Below are positions 22,150-34,649 of a stretch of DNA of 64,000 nucleotides, one piece after another; the first letter of the stretch is position 1, and each line of letters opens with the position of its first letter. This DNA is from Ophioderma brevispina. Lineage: Eukaryota; Echinodermata; Ophiuroidea; Amphilepidida; Ophiodermatidae. The translations under genes were made by a program, and so were the position numbers. The stretch is from positions 62,001 to 126,000 of the forward strand of contig JAMKCH010012582.1 in NCBI GenBank assembly GCA_023653785.1, given 5' to 3'. The notes beneath the pieces were generated by a model. It was given only the letters and a program-made list of their open reading frames with translations. It did not search any database and was not told the DNA's origin.

Positions 22150-22337
22150 ATGAGAGAATAAAAGATGATTTGCTGTTTTGCCTATCCAATATCATGTCAT
22201 ATTGGATGGGTAGTCCAATATTTTGAGTAGTGGATGCTGATGCAGCCAATATCCACTATGATGAAAATATTGGAGTACCCATCCAATATAAAACTATATT
22301 AGATAGGCAAACAACAAATCTTTTATTCTTATTCTTA
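22150..22337. mobile_element. Palindromic hairpin element (about 188 bp)
   Basis: 'gaataaaagatgatttgctg', 'tgcctatccaatat' and 'ccaatattttgagtagtgga' on the left pair with 'tccactatgatgaaaatatt', 'atattagataggcaaac' and 'caaatcttttattctta' on the right. The dyad centre is near 22240. A smaller related dyad ('tctaatatcttctcatatta') lies at 22506-22527. It is a fold-back MITE-like repeat with no coding. Confidence 0.7.
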
Positions 22338-22549
22338 TTTAGTTTTTGTTGTTTTAATCACTGAAAATATTTTCTATTTCAATAATATTAGTTAAAAAAA
22401 CAAAAAATATTCCCCCTAATGTCAAAAATGAAACAATCCATACTAGCTGCATGCGCTGCGTAACTTTGTAAATGCGCACGTAAACACTTGCACGATGATG
22501 CACTGTCTAATATCTTCTCATATTAGATAGACAAAACATTACTATGTCA

Positions 22550-23520
22550 TACTTTAAAGTACTTGTTCACTCTAGGGTTTGCCTCATCATCGTGTTAAAT
22601 GATTCTTTCATACATGCAACAGTCTCCATCTGTTTTGAATGGCTCTAAACAGGTTACTTTTTTCCAAGTTTGAGAAGCTTGTAATAAATCTTTCAAGGTC
22701 ATCAGTGTCTTGAGCTAACTTTTGGTAATATGGCACTAAGCCATAATGCGTCAGTTCATCTTTACAAGTTGAGCCATAATGCCCAGAATCATTTCCAGGG
22801 TCTATTGGTTTTAAGAGTAAAGACCAAACAAATAACAAAGTTGACCCAATTCCTGACAGTTAATGCATTTCAATCATGCAGCCTCCCACTCTACTTGCAC
22901 ATCCCAATTAACTCATTTATTAGAAATGTGATGAACCAAAATCAAACCCAAGATAAGTATATTTAATCTAAGGGAACTAGCATTCCTTTGCAAGAGGGTC
23001 CATACATTGGGAGGGGGGAGGAGTCATGATTACACTAAAATATGGTCATAAATGTAAAATCTGAAATGGGAGGGGTTGTTTAAATTCTAAATTCCATTGA
23101 CCAATGGTGGCAGATTTTTTTTTGGGGGGGGGGGAGATGAATGCCTATATTTTACATGAGTCCTATGGGCTCTTTCAAATATTTTAGGAACGGGGGGGGG
23201 GGGGGGGGCACAATAGCCATAGGGGGTGCAATCCTCTACTGCACCACCCCTCCTATGCAAGACTTAAAATGGCATCAAGATATTTTTTTAATTCCAAAAA
23301 TGGCTTCAGAATGCATCTCAAATTCAAAACATTTGCATAAGGCTGTTATCAAAAAGTGGGTCATAAAAAAAGATCTGGCCATCCCAATATGTGGGGACCC
23401 TTCTGAAGAAAATTACAGTTCCTAATATTCATGTTCATGCAGTACTCAAAAAATAGATCAATCTTAAAGTCTTAGGTCTGAAGTGTTCATCCCATTCCTA
23501 ACGGTTAGCAGACCTGTCAT
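22550..23520. other. No gene recognised; poly-G runs
   Basis: G-runs lie near 23120-23135 and 23192-23208 (about 16 G). The frame at 23141-23425 runs through the G-run as poly-Gly and is not credible as a gene. The rest is unremarkable AT-rich sequence. Confidence 0.45.
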
Positions 23521-23699
23521 TCTTTTTCTCACTCAACCCCATGGTCTAGAGGGTAGGGACATCTGGGCAAGAGTTCCATGTACCCCTGCCACCTTCATGT
23601 AATAAATTATTTTTTTTTTTATGGTTAGGGTTTGTGCCAGCGTTAGGCCATAAATAAAAATAATGTTTCATGTAGAATTTTAAAGGGGATACATATGAA

Positions 23700-23768
23700 T
23701 CTCTTTTCGACGTCTGCCTAGTATGCAGAAGGTCACTGGTTCGAAACCGACTGGAGGCACATTTTTCA
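23700..23768 (+). repeat. tRNA-like 3' half (SINE or tRNA pseudogene fragment)
   Basis: It contains an anticodon-arm-like hairpin (ctgc/gcag around ctagtat, anticodon position AGT), a perfect B box GGTTCGAAACC at 23738-23748 and an acceptor-like end 'ctggaggcaca'. The expected 5' half is missing or displaced: a 'tggtctagagggtaggg' A-box-like word sits 150 bp upstream near 23551. It is not a functional tRNA. Confidence 0.5.
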
Positions 23769-23799
23769 GAGCTTGTGGGCCAGCCCATCTCTGGGGAAA

Positions 23800-25953
23800 G
23801 ATATGAACTAATTCACCCTTGTTAACCCAGAGAAGTAGTACCTTCTCTTTCTTGATACTTCAACTGGAGGGGGGTCCTCCACTTTTGGAAGGGGTGCAGG
23901 AAGCCAAATGTCCTCCACTTTTGGAGGTAAGAGGTTCTGGCCCCTTCATTTTTAGAACAAAATCTGGTAAATCTGGTTCAATTTTTGAAATAATCCCAAA
24001 TCACTGGGCACCAGAAACATCTTGGCCACTCCGCTTTGAAAAATGCTCTGCCGCTGCTGCTAGGTTCACTCACTATCTACAAAGAAGTTTTCTTTCCCCA
24101 TGTCAAAGTAGATTAGATAAAACATGGTTCTCTTAATTGAACAGACATTAATTAACAGCAAAGTACATTTTTCCCAAGTCATTCCATTCAATTAAGCAAG
24201 CATTAGTCACTTAGATTCAAATCATCTCTGATAAGCACTCGACTAAGAGCACATCCTACCCAGCTGAGCAACCCAGTGACAACCCCAGGCAACACATAGA
24301 GATGGACAGTAAGCTAATCAGAACTCATAGGGCTAACCCATCCCCAGCACACTCCACTACCCAGCTTGAAAACCAAGAAACACGAGTACAGAAATTATCT
24401 TTACCGGAAAAAAGGTTGATGCTACCACTCCGGGCTGCGTAGGTGAAGGGCAGGCCATGCATGCTAGTTGGCTAAACTCAACATGATCCAGTCAAAGATT
24501 AAATCTTAAATCAAATTGAATTACTGTGCATACTATTCCATTTAAACTATTTTATAATTATGATGATTTTTTACAATACACCAATAACCATTTAAGGGTA
24601 CACATATTCATCTAGATATTTGGTCTGGTTTTGTTGAATTTTTTTGGACAAGGCCTGAAAAATAATTGTTTGGTTGGCATAACACTTCCAAAACTTGATG
24701 TCGTTAGGTTGATTCCATCCTTTGAAAGCAAGAACTATGATGTTCATGTATCAATACCAATGTAATTTTTGCCTGGTAAGATGATTGGTTGCTATAGTAT
24801 TGGCCTGATAAAGATTGTTAAGTTTTCTTTTTAATTAAAAAAAAAATGTGTGATTTGGATGCTAAACATTGATCGATGGATTGAGTGACAACACACTTTT
24901 TTCCTTCCCGATATTGAGCTATTATCTTCATTGGCGACCAGTGGACGCAAAATACAGGAGGACACACGTACAAGAAGTCCCTACAGGTAACCTTTCAAAA
25001 GAATTTAATACTAGAATGCCAAATTCGTAAGGCATGTAAAGACATGGAACTAAATTAAAAGGAAAAAGTTAAACTGCATGGATTCTATATTGTGTTTTTC
25101 TTTGTATGATGTTTGTTTTACACCTTAAAAATAGAAGAGGGGTAGCATTGGAGAGACAAATTGTATATTTCTAAAAACACCACAGTGCAAATTCAAATTT
25201 AAAAAAAAAACATAAGCCACGGCTTTTTTGAAAAAAAAACAGCATATAGCTTTTTAGCCAAAAGAAGCTAAGATAAACTATTTTTTTTTGTCCTAAATAT
25301 TGTTAATTATTTATTATATTAAATGTATACATGGGTCTTCTCAATGGATTTTATCCAGTGAAAATTGGACATAAGCTTTTGAAATGACAGACACTTTTAT
25401 TAACTTCAAACCTGAATGGACCACACGCACAGACAGAGTTAGCGAGTAATAAGTGTCCACAAGACTAACTTGTTCAGGCAACACCAAAATGGCTAAAACT
25501 CTGTGGGTTATTAATTTACAGCCATAACAAAATAAAAACAACTCTGCTAGTAGCGGTGAGTCAAGTGACAGTTCTGGACGTGTCAATTTGAATTTTTAAT
25601 CTCATCACACCCTGTTCCCTGTAATGCCAGTGCACTACTGCTAAATGAGACAACCCAAGGGGGCCAACAGGCAACATGGAAACCAACCGGTAAGAGTTAC
25701 AAATCTGTAATTGCAGGCGTGCTTCATACTAATTTGCTACAAATGATACTTTGATGGGGATTTTACGGTAGTGTTATGCGTGATATGTAGGTCTTTACAG
25801 GTATGACGTTAGCACAAATGGTATGGCGATGACATGAATAGTTTACATTGTATTCATGTCTTTAGTGAATACTGCCCATGATGGGCACAAGGTCAAATTA
25901 CCTCAAAAGATGGCGTTTTATACCGGACCCTCTTCAGATTAACTCATATTTGG
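23800..25953. other. No gene recognised
   Basis: The frames at 23819-24136 and 25341-25586 lack domain motifs and plausible exon borders. Poly-A/T runs occur near 24836, 25200 and 25280. Confidence 0.4.
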
Positions 25954-25957
25954 TTAA

Positions 25958-26275
25958 AGGTGCGATGAGAGATTTCAAGGCATCCGTCAAATGTAGTGCT
26001 TTCAATATAGATTAGACACTTAGTAGATTTTTTTACCTTGTATTTGGCTACAGAAATGTCTTAAAAGTGAAAACAAAGCATGATAAAACATAGGCTGGAC
26101 TTCGCATTCGCTCCAATACAAAGTTATAAATTTCAGATTTCTGCACCAACAAAATATTTCTCAGCTTAATCCTTTTTAGGATGGATATTTTTTATGGAAA
26201 ACTTTACATCAGTGCAAAAATCAGGCCTTTCATTTTTTAAGGGGCTCCTGATATTTGAAATTTCTGATTGCACCT
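25958..26275. mobile_element. Family C MITE, copy C2 (318 bp)
   Basis: TTAA lies at 25954-25957 and 26276-26279. The left end AGGTGCGATGAGAGATTT pairs with the right end AAATTTCTGATTGCACCT. It is co-linear with copy C1 at 12886-13237 but shorter, through a deletion of about 35 bp in the left-centre. It is non-coding. Confidence 0.88.
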
Positions 26276-26279
26276 TTAA

Positions 26280-27090
26280 CGGTAATTTGGGCTGAACCTG
26301 CTAAAATGGTCCTGTTTAACAAAGTTTGACATGAACTGAAGCAATTTCCTCAATTATTTGTACTTACGAACTAAAGGTATCTTCACTTTAATTTGACAAC
26401 ATGCCAGGTGAGTTATGCACATATTGGCAAGTTTCAAACTGGCAAATGTGCCACCAATCTCACAATCGTGATTGTTAGTGTTTACTTGCACGTATGGCAT
26501 AATTTTCGGTATTTTTAAGAACATCTGTTAGTTGTTAGTTAAACTACACGGGGGTGGCTGGATCCACCTCACACTCAGCAATACTGCAGTGTGAGGATTT
26601 ATTATTTTTTTTTATTTATTGGAGCAAAAGATAATTGACCGGATGCTCTCCCAGATGCGAATCCACAGCTTTCGGGAGTGGGTTTTGCTTTTGGGCAACC
26701 ATGCCCAACATGCAAGGTAGCATGTGTTTGATGGCTGTCATTAGCTCTCCAGAGCTGATGCCCTTATAGATCTTCTTTTTCATTCTAACTGGGTAACCAG
26801 CTACCCTCCTCAACAGATTCCTTAGAAACCCAATGGGGTGACCGTTTAGCTAGATATCAATATTTCTCATTTATTTTTATTAAAAATGTCAAAAATATGC
26901 ATTTTCATAACCATATTTGGAATCAACATGAAAAATGCATTCAAATGAGCTTAAACACAGCTGTTTGAAAGTCTCATTTGACTACACCCTGTGTAAATTC
27001 TGAGAAATTTCACTGCGGGCAAATATGATTTTTCTTTAAAATCTAGTTTTACATGTCTTTCTATGAATGGGCATATAGAGGATGCTATAA
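26280..27090. other. No gene recognised; short shared repeat at 26789-26852
   Basis: 'aaccagctaccctcctca' followed by 'tggggtgaccgtttagct' at 26793-26850 recurs at 34939-34981, so it is part of a dispersed repeat. The 65-codon minus frame at 26616-26813 overlaps that repeat and shows no recognisable domain. Confidence 0.4.
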
Positions 27091-27094
27091 TCGC

Positions 27095-27228
27095 CGTCAT
27101 AATTTCTGAAACAAATGGCACGCGCACGTCTGTTGAAATGCGTATTGGATTCCCGTTGTCTAGCATTCGTCATGCACTTCCGGGTTTACGCACGCGTAGC
27201 CAGAACTTTGTTTCAGAATTACTGACGA
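27095..27228. mobile_element. CpG-rich hairpin element (about 135 bp)
   Basis: The left arm 'gtcataatttctgaaacaaa' plus 'ggcacgcgcacg' pairs with the right arm 'cgcacgcgtagcc' plus 'ttgtttcagaattactgac'. It is a short GC/CpG-rich island in AT-rich surroundings, fold-back MITE-like and non-coding. No second copy was seen. Confidence 0.5.
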
Positions 27229-27229
27229 A

Positions 27230-28600
27230 GAGTATATAACATACAAATTATGACCTTTGTAGGCAAGATTCCCACGTTTTCTGATTTTTGCAGAGGTAAT
27301 AGCTCTTGCATACATGTCCCTACTTATATCAGTTGTCAAATCTTGTCGCCACTGCTTAAAATTGTTCTAAAACTAAAAGAGATAATTTGCATGGGGTCAA
27401 ACAGCTGTGAAAAAGAGCCTTATCTTAGGTCAGCAGCTTTGAGATGTTTTCCCAAATGACTTCATACATTATGACCTACACAGAATCTACTTGGATAGAG
27501 TGGGTTAAGATGTAACCTACGGCTTCCCAATGATCACAGCATATTTGAGAAGCCATCTAAAAAAAAAACCACTGAATTACAAATAAACTTGTGTTACAAC
27601 CTATACTGAACATACCAGAGTTGAAAGGGTTCAAATGTCTACTACATGGAGTACTACACAAGTGTAACACCACATAAGGTGAAATATCTAGGTTATGACA
27701 TTAAAGCTAGGAAATTTACTACACCGTGCCATGTCAATTAACATTTATTTTGAGGATTGATGAATGAGCACTTTGTTTTGCCTGTGACCCCACAGGACAT
27801 AACACAAGTAGTGATAGACACTGTACAAACCCAAATTCATTCACTTTTAATTGGATTCGGCTTCCGATCCAAACGTCATGAGTCTACAAGGAAGTATTAC
27901 CACCCACTCAAAAATCCTTCTAAACCGATTGAGACAAATTAATTTTTCCTTACTGCTTTTGTTATTGCTTCTCGTTGACAATGACAGAAGTTTGTGTCGG
28001 ATGCCTACAAACTGCTTTCTAATACTCAACCACACCTTTTGTGTAACTTTGCAATACAGGATAGGTGTCTTCCTGGAACGTGTGTAGCTTGCCACAGCAT
28101 TTTGCTGAGTAGGGGACAAAAATTACTCCCGATTCCGAAAAATATGGCACTACATTCTCAGAATACTGAATCTAAAAAGAGATACATGGGCATGGTCCTT
28201 ATCCTAATCCTATCCTAATCCTATCCTAAGTCCTTCCTTAAGATGCAACAGAAATTTCTGAGTGAAATCAATTTTGTTAGAATATATTGTCAGAGAGTAG
28301 GCATTTTCAGCAAGTACAAAGTCTCATAGAGTATGTAAAAGACTAATGCAAATCTGTCTAAATTTCAGCTCCTCATCAAAAGCGCCCCCTTTCAATGGGT
28401 TGAGAAAGGTCCAGCGAATGGCAGATTGAAAGCTCCACAATAATGGTATAACAATATTTTCTTAGTTAAATTATTTCTGTTAAAGGAAATGTCATCATAA
28501 ACCTTAATTCCATTTTAATATGAGCAGTAATTGTATGTTGTATTACAATAGCCCAAAACTTACTGTTCAAATATTTTCCAGTAATTGTAAACAAGCCATA
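27230..28600. other. No gene recognised
   Basis: Overlapping frames at 27757-28218 on both strands are each under 91 codons and share no recognisable motif. A short tandem of 'cctatcctaatcctatccta' type lies at 28197-28228. Confidence 0.4.
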
Positions 28601-28604
28601 TTAA

Positions 28605-28765
28605 AGGAGGATGGCCCGATTTAAGTATATGAAATTTTCATCTTGCCGTTCATCAAGCCGTTTTGATGTAAGATCTAAAAATGTGATTTGTAAGTCCCAT
28701 AGAGTACTTTGTAAAATTAATATTAGTCGACCAAAAAGGGGCACAAGTGGCATCGCCAATTAAAC
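28605..28765 (-). repeat. Family E terminal fragment, inverted relative to the 41-kb copy
   Basis: It starts with AGGAGGATGGCCCGATTTAA directly after TTAA at 28601-28604. 'gaaattttcatcttgccg', 'agtactttgtaaaattaata' and 'gtcgaccaaaaaggg' are diverged complements of 41105-41265. The right side is truncated. Confidence 0.55.
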
Positions 28766-28769
28766 CTGC

Positions 28770-29825
28770 TGGATCTTGTTGATTCCATGATGCTGTCGCC
28801 TACTGCTCGGGGTTTCAGCATCCCTTTTCTCGATGACGACAGGGATACTCGCAGACTAATCATCCCTGATCGGGATAAAAATTGTAAATTTTGCAAGTTT
28901 GAACAAGACTGTAGCCAATTTTGAAAAAACTGCGGTCTTGTGTAGTCGGTAAGTGGTTGGGTCGGGAGCTGTCTTCTGTGTGACTATACCTATAATTCTA
29001 TGCATGCTAAAAGTTTAGACAAAAGCTACTTTTTTCAACAAAACACTTATCGTTAATGAATCTTGCATATAATGAGCTTGGAAACAGAAGGACACAGAGT
29101 CTGAATGTCCTTCCGTTACCGTGGAACTGCCCTCATATAACATCAAAAGGAACCATTTCCTGAGCCTTAAATGTCATTGGAGCTATGAGAAAAAAATTAA
29201 CTTCCTCCTGATACCAAAATCTCAAGTTTGATGGTGCAAAGTGGGGGACAAGGTTGGCAATCGTGCAAGTGATAAAGGTCACTAGACCATGACCATCATT
29301 TAAAGAGACACTGGCACATTTGAAAAATAGTGCACCCTCAAAAATTAAATTATTCAAAATTGATATTTTTGCCATGGTTGTAAGGCTTTTATATATATTA
29401 GTCCTCGCCTGAAATGATTAAGCCCAAATCAGCACCCTTATGGGTTCACAGAATGATTTTATAATTAAATGACAGCCGGAGTCATTAATTCAGCAGACGA
29501 TGAAAATGGTGTTTAAACACAAGAAAAATACACTCTGGAGTTGATTCCCATGGCATGCACCTTATTTGACTGGTCTGTGACCTTAGTGGCTTTAAATTAG
29601 CACAAGTCTATGATATTCATGTAATAGACACATTTTTTTATTAAAGTTACGGCAAACTTAAAAGTTAGCCACAGAGTACCTGGATGTCTTCGGCCTCTTA
29701 TTAAAGCCCCTATCTGTTTTGGGTATGATATCTTTATGTGTAAAAAATATCTGTATTCTTCCAATGGCCTAGACTATCATTTGTGAGCAAATTGAAGAAA
29801 TTTCATATTTTGTGAAAATGTGCCA
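28770..29825. other. No gene recognised
   Basis: The minus frame at 29133-29375 (80 codons) has no motif. I saw no RNA gene or repeat pair. Confidence 0.4.
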
Positions 29826-29828
29826 GTG

Positions 29829-29887
29829 GCGCTTTAAATATGCAAATGGTTACAAAGTGCCGCTTTAAATATGCAAATGGTTACAAT
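29829..29887 (+). repeat. Tandem duplication with two exact octamers
   Basis: 'gcgctttaaatatgcaaatg' and 'gttaca' are repeated as 'ccgctttaaatatgcaaatg' and 'gttaca' after about 33 bp. Each unit contains an exact ATGCAAAT, the POU octamer. Only two units are present. Confidence 0.75.
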
Positions 29888-29889
29888 TT

Positions 29890-30925
29890 CTGCCTTTGAT
29901 TTCTGCCTCTGCACTGTGCAGAAGAACTAGCCTTGGACAAATATTAACCCAGCTCTGTTGACCATTTCATACCTTCACATAAATGAGAGCTAGTCCAGAC
30001 AGCAGTGGGATCTACTATAGACAGTGCTGGGTCTCCTATGTGGAACCTACCACATATATACTCTCAAGTTACCTTTTAGGTGTATGGAAAGTAGAGATTA
30101 TCTACTTTGGAAGAGCCATGCAGCTACTAGATAACATTAGAGACAGTGAGGAAATTGACATGACTACACACTCTTTGTTTACCAGTTTTCATTCATTTTG
30201 GGGGAAATCTTTTCAAATTGTGATTTAAGCACCATCAATAATCTCCTATGGGGTTTCTTTACACTCAAAACAAAAAATATATATGTCTGAAACATTATCA
30301 GTAACTAAATAGAAGATATGAAAAGACCATACCCTTGGCGCCGAAGTAGACACTTAGCTACTTTCCTACCCGGCAGACAGGTGGGTGGGCACTGTCTAAG
30401 TGGCAAATAAACAAAATTAGGCCTACTTTTTATATTGGCATAACATGACCTAACCTAATTCTGAACCATTTTTGCAGTAAATTTTAGAATTTTTGTTAAA
30501 AAAAGGTTTTCTCTCCTCCTTTAATTGAAATGCTCATGCCAAATTGTAAAATTATGCATAAAACAGGGGTGTCAATTCTTCCATTATTTATCCCCAAGGT
30601 GGGGGAATAGGGTTTGCCTCTATTGTCATTTGGGGAAGAATTTGATGCTTAGGTAATTGGAACCAATGTTAAATTTTGGGGAAGAATTGGGATAAAATGT
30701 GACAAGGAGGGGGGAACAATTCCGATTTTCTGCAAAAATAGACACTCCCCGGCATAAAATTTACATTTCTTAAAAATTCAGAAGATAAAGCTACATAGTG
30801 TTTATAATTGATGAATGTTAAAAAAGCGGACCTGATGGCCTACATTTTTTACGCCTTATAAGTCTGCAAATATAAACCTACAAAATCAGGTTCTGTTTCT
30901 ATTTGGGGATGGGAGTAAACACATA
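29890..30925. other. No gene recognised
   Basis: Apart from the inverted match at 29969-30008, the sequence is AT-rich and unremarkable. The frame at 29983-30228 starts inside that match and has no motif. Confidence 0.4.
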
Positions 30926-30929
30926 GCCA

Positions 30930-32215
30930 CTGCATAATAATAATAAATAGTTCTTATAAGGCGCAAAATCTTCAAGAGAACTCAGAGTGCCGTAACAGTC
31001 AACACAAACAAAACAGCTATGAGCCATGAAAAGCTTGACGAAAAAGGCGAGTTTTAAGCTAACGTTTGAAGTCTTGGAATTTGGGGATACTACGAATGCT
31101 GTTTGGAAGTGAATTCCAAACAGCTGACGAAGCGAAATGAATTGAGCGTTCACCAGCTGATTTAAGGCTGACCCGTGGAAGTCTCAATAACTTTTTAGAT
31201 GATGAACGGAGTGAACGTGATGGTTGGTAAGTGGAAAGCACAGATGACAAATATAACAGCAAGGTACCTTCGAAATGCTTGAAGGCAAAAACGGCCAGTT
31301 TGAATTTTATGCGAAATTCCACGGGTAGCCAGTGAAGCTCAATAAGCAAAGGTGTAATATGGTCATGTTTTCGTTTCTTGAGAATTAGGCGAGCAGCACA
31401 ATTTTGGATGCGTTGTAAATGTTGTAGTTGGTCGGAGTTGATACCAGATAAAATGGAATTACAAAAATCAAGACGTGAGATGATGATCGAATCAACCAGA
31501 ATCGAGGTTGCTTTTTCAGATAGGTAAGGTCTAATACACCAATCTGTCTTAAAGATAAATATGCAGAACGGCAGATGTCACTAATATGTTCACACATGGA
31601 TAATGCTTGATCAAGTCGAACACCGAGATACTTGACAGAATTTTGAAAAATGAAGTCACAGTCCAAAATCAGTATAGTATTACTCTCAAGCTGGTTAATA
31701 CGAGAAGCCGTACCAACGGTCATCACCTCAGTCTTGTCAGTATTAAACATAAGCTTATTACTGTCGATCCAACGTAAAATGGCACTAATACATTCTTGAA
31801 TAGCTGCCTTAGTTGACACAAAATCCTCAGGCGCCCCAGAATATGAAATCCGAGTTTCATCAGCGTACTTGTGATACGAACAATTGTACTGACTGATAAC
31901 ATCAGAGAGCGATTGTATATATAACAAAAATAAAACCGTACCGAGCCCTGCGGGACTCCATACAAAAGCGGACGCGATTTGGAGACATTACCAGCGACGA
32001 TAATGGACTGAGAACGATGGGAAAATATGAGGGAACCATGAAAGTACATTCCTTTGATACCAAAACTCACTTCGAGACGCTTCAGGAGAACAGAATGGTC
32101 AAGCATGTCGGACGCATCACTGAGGTCAAGGAGTGAAATAAGGGCACACTTCTCGTCAGATTGGTCAAACAAGTTGTCATGAACCAACTCAGTACTGCGG
32201 TCTCCACGCTATGAC
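30930..32215 (-). pseudogene. CR1/L2-like LINE, 5'-truncated, reverse transcriptase pseudogene
   Basis: Reading leftwards from 32215, the minus strand encodes recognisable RT motifs. An 'ISLLDLSDASDMLDHSVLL' block at about 32090-32145 is motif A, normally D-x-SAAFDTIDH. A 'GVPQGSV' motif B lies at about 31950, and 'YADET' (motif C, normally YADD/YADDT) at about 31860. These are followed by 'VKYLGVRLD', 'LHWLPVEFRIKFKLAVFAFK' and the C-terminal 'GERSIHFASSAVWNSLP' and 'FKR...LKTRLF'. The 3' UTR ends with the 'gcgccttataagaac' motif and (ATT)n at 30935-30960. Frameshifts separate the pieces at about 31380 and 31930, and the active-site Asp of motif C is degraded, so the copy is dead. The endonuclease domain is absent through 5' truncation. 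Confidence 0.85.
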
Positions 32216-32357
32216 CCTTCTATACGATGAAGCTTATGATCTAAAAGGTGTTTCGGTAATGGCAAGAAATCCGGACATTATAAAGAAAAAACACTTGTTG
32301 AAATGTACATTTAGTTTTGGAACATTACAAGCAAGCACAATCTAAATCGCAGACAGA

Positions 32358-32605
32358 GGGTGAGGTGGCCGAGCGGTCGAAGGAACTGAAACGTAAGCAG
32401 GGGTATAAGAACGATCGAGCGGCCCAGGTTCGAGCCCTGTGAGCTTCAGGCGTCTTGGTCATACTCAAATAGGTTCTATAAGGTCGGAAATTGCATAGGG
32501 TGATTATGGAATTTCTCGCTCCCACCCATTGCTTAGAATGTGCAGGTGTATGCAGTTGCTGCCAGTGCCTCATGTTCGGAGAGTCAGTCATGGTGATTAA
32601 ATGGT
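32358..32605 (+). mobile_element. tRNA(Leu/Ser)-derived SINE
   Basis: The A box TGGCCGAGCGG lies at 32366-32376 and the B box GGTTCGAGCCC at 32427-32437. The spacing fits a tRNA with a long variable arm (Leu or Ser). The acceptor stem does not close, and a tRNA-unrelated body of about 150 bp follows ('cccacccattgcttagaatg', 'agttgctgccagtgcctcat'), ending in an A/T-rich tail near 32605. This is a SINE and not a tRNA gene. It begins about 140 bp beyond the truncated 5' end of the neighbouring LINE. Confidence 0.75.
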
Positions 32606-32609
32606 GAAT

Positions 32610-34640
32610 ATAAAGTTATAAATTACCACTGCTGAGCAGTGGTGCCGCCTGAAAAAAATGGGAGGAATTCCGAAATACCATACCGATGAAGCCACAATGA
32701 GTATTGTTTCGAAAAATTTAAAATGTCCATTTGGTAACTCAAGTGTTCCTGTTGGCCACATCAACAAAAATATTACCATTTTCATGAAAACAGACATTAA
32801 AGCTTTTAGAGTTACATTAACTTTTTTTTTTCCTATTCATTATGCATTGTATACGTCTTGTTATGCGTCTAAGGTCTTAGAAAATACATTTCAAACAATA
32901 AAAATGAGCCTTGTGCACACAAGTGATTCTTACTTTTTATAATATAACAGATTTTAATTATTTTGTAATTGGTTCAAGAAGGTATGTCCAAACATTACTA
33001 AAATCAAAATTACACACTTACACACAATTTAATATAACTGATACTTAATGTTCAAAAGAGGCGTTTGTAGTTCAACGATGCTATGTCCTCTCAGCGAAGA
33101 CTCCAAATGACAGCGCAAAAGTTCATACAAAACTCAGGTATAATGTTTTTTTTTCCAAAAAGGGGGGGAAAAAATTTTCTTCTCAGTCCTGAAGGTAACT
33201 TTGGTCCAGCAGTTCAAGACGACGGGGCTTTCCACTCGACGACAAATGCGTCCCACAAAATAAAATCCAGGTAATATACCCCCATCAAGTCTGTCGCTAT
33301 GTCCTCATATAGGATCACAAACTGGAATCCCTTTTTGATTCCAAAATGAAGCTCTTTTGGCTTAAAAGGACGACAGCAGACAATTTAGCTATCAAGCTCC
33401 GGCGGCATCCAAAACATTAAATCCTGGCACGAGATGTAGAACTCAATCTACCATTATTGTAGTCTAAGAGTAAAACTAGCCATAATTATACTGTTAGCTC
33501 CAGAGCTCTAGTTCAGCTCCTGATTTTCAACTGCTGGCAGACGAGTCCTTCCAGTGATAGTATTTACTACTCACAGCTAAATTCCCCTTTCTAACAATAA
33601 TAATTACATCATTCTCATGCATAAACATAAACCTTACACTAACTGACCAAATGGAATTCATCACCCGAATTTACATCACTTCATATATAACTTTGTGGTG
33701 GAATTCCCTAGATTCTGCAATATTTTGATCTCAAAAAATAAACAAGTTTCTAGTTTAGCATCCTTGGGGAAGTCCCACTTCCCCTATTGTGCAACCATCT
33801 AAAAAAGGTGCTAGTTTGCAAAGACAACTTAGGGAATCCCCTTTCTCTCTTTTATAGTAAACAAAGTGCTTTTCTCATGAGAAATCTTTTCTCAAATAAA
33901 TTGAGAAATAATATTTTTAAAGTTAATCAGAAAAATGGAGGCCATATAACACATTGAAGGTGGGATCCCAACATTTACAAAAATTACATGTATTTAAAGC
34001 CAATATCAGCAATTTCTTCAAAATGTAAACAAATTGAGCCCCCTATTTTTCATTAAGGTCCATTTTTTTGCACTGTTGTATTGGAAATGGTTGCAGTAAA
34101 AATCCCTGCAAGTGGCTACGCTTACCAGTCACGCTTATCTGTCAAGAAATGACGATCTTTCTGCAAATTGTTTACTAAAAAAGCAGGGATCCGACTTTTC
34201 CTAGCCAACAAAAAAGAGTCGTAAAGACCACTTTAAAATGCTTCATTGTTGGTTTTCGCAAAGAACAGTAATATAAGGTATTGATATGACCTAACACTAG
34301 TAATTGATTTTTTATTTCCAGTTTCACTTGCATCTAATATATTTTCCTAAATACTCCAATTATATCTCATTGCACTTTATCACTTATTATTCAACATCAT
34401 ACTGTATTTTGCTGTATTTTGTGATGAACAAAAATAAATATTGATTAATTGAGAGACAAAATAAGCATTTTGAATTTTGGAAAAAAATGACTGATTGTGG
34501 CTTTAACAATTATTTTGTTCTCAGCTTTATCACTTGCAAAAAAACCAACCAAAAATTCAGGACGTTGTTTGTTTTTCATCCTGTAGAAATTGACTGAAAG
34601 CTGACACCCTTTTTGGTAGATTTTTTTAGTTCTACCATGG
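32610..34640. other. No gene recognised
   Basis: The frames at 32658-32942, 32597-32797 and 33083-33274 lack motifs. A/T-rich sequence with short homopolymers continues up to the next SINE. I see no splice-supported coding. Confidence 0.4.
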
Positions 34641-34649
34641 TAACCAGAG

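Noticed and set aside
23141..23425. 94-codon plus-strand gene
   Set aside because: It runs through a G16 homopolymer as poly-Gly and has no motif or exon context.
27757..28218. Host gene from overlapping frames on both strands
   Set aside because: Four frames of 61-90 codons overlap each other, none with a recognisable domain or consistent splice borders.
32358..32445. tRNA-Leu or tRNA-Ser gene
   Set aside because: The boxes are good, but there is no acceptor pairing and a SINE body follows.
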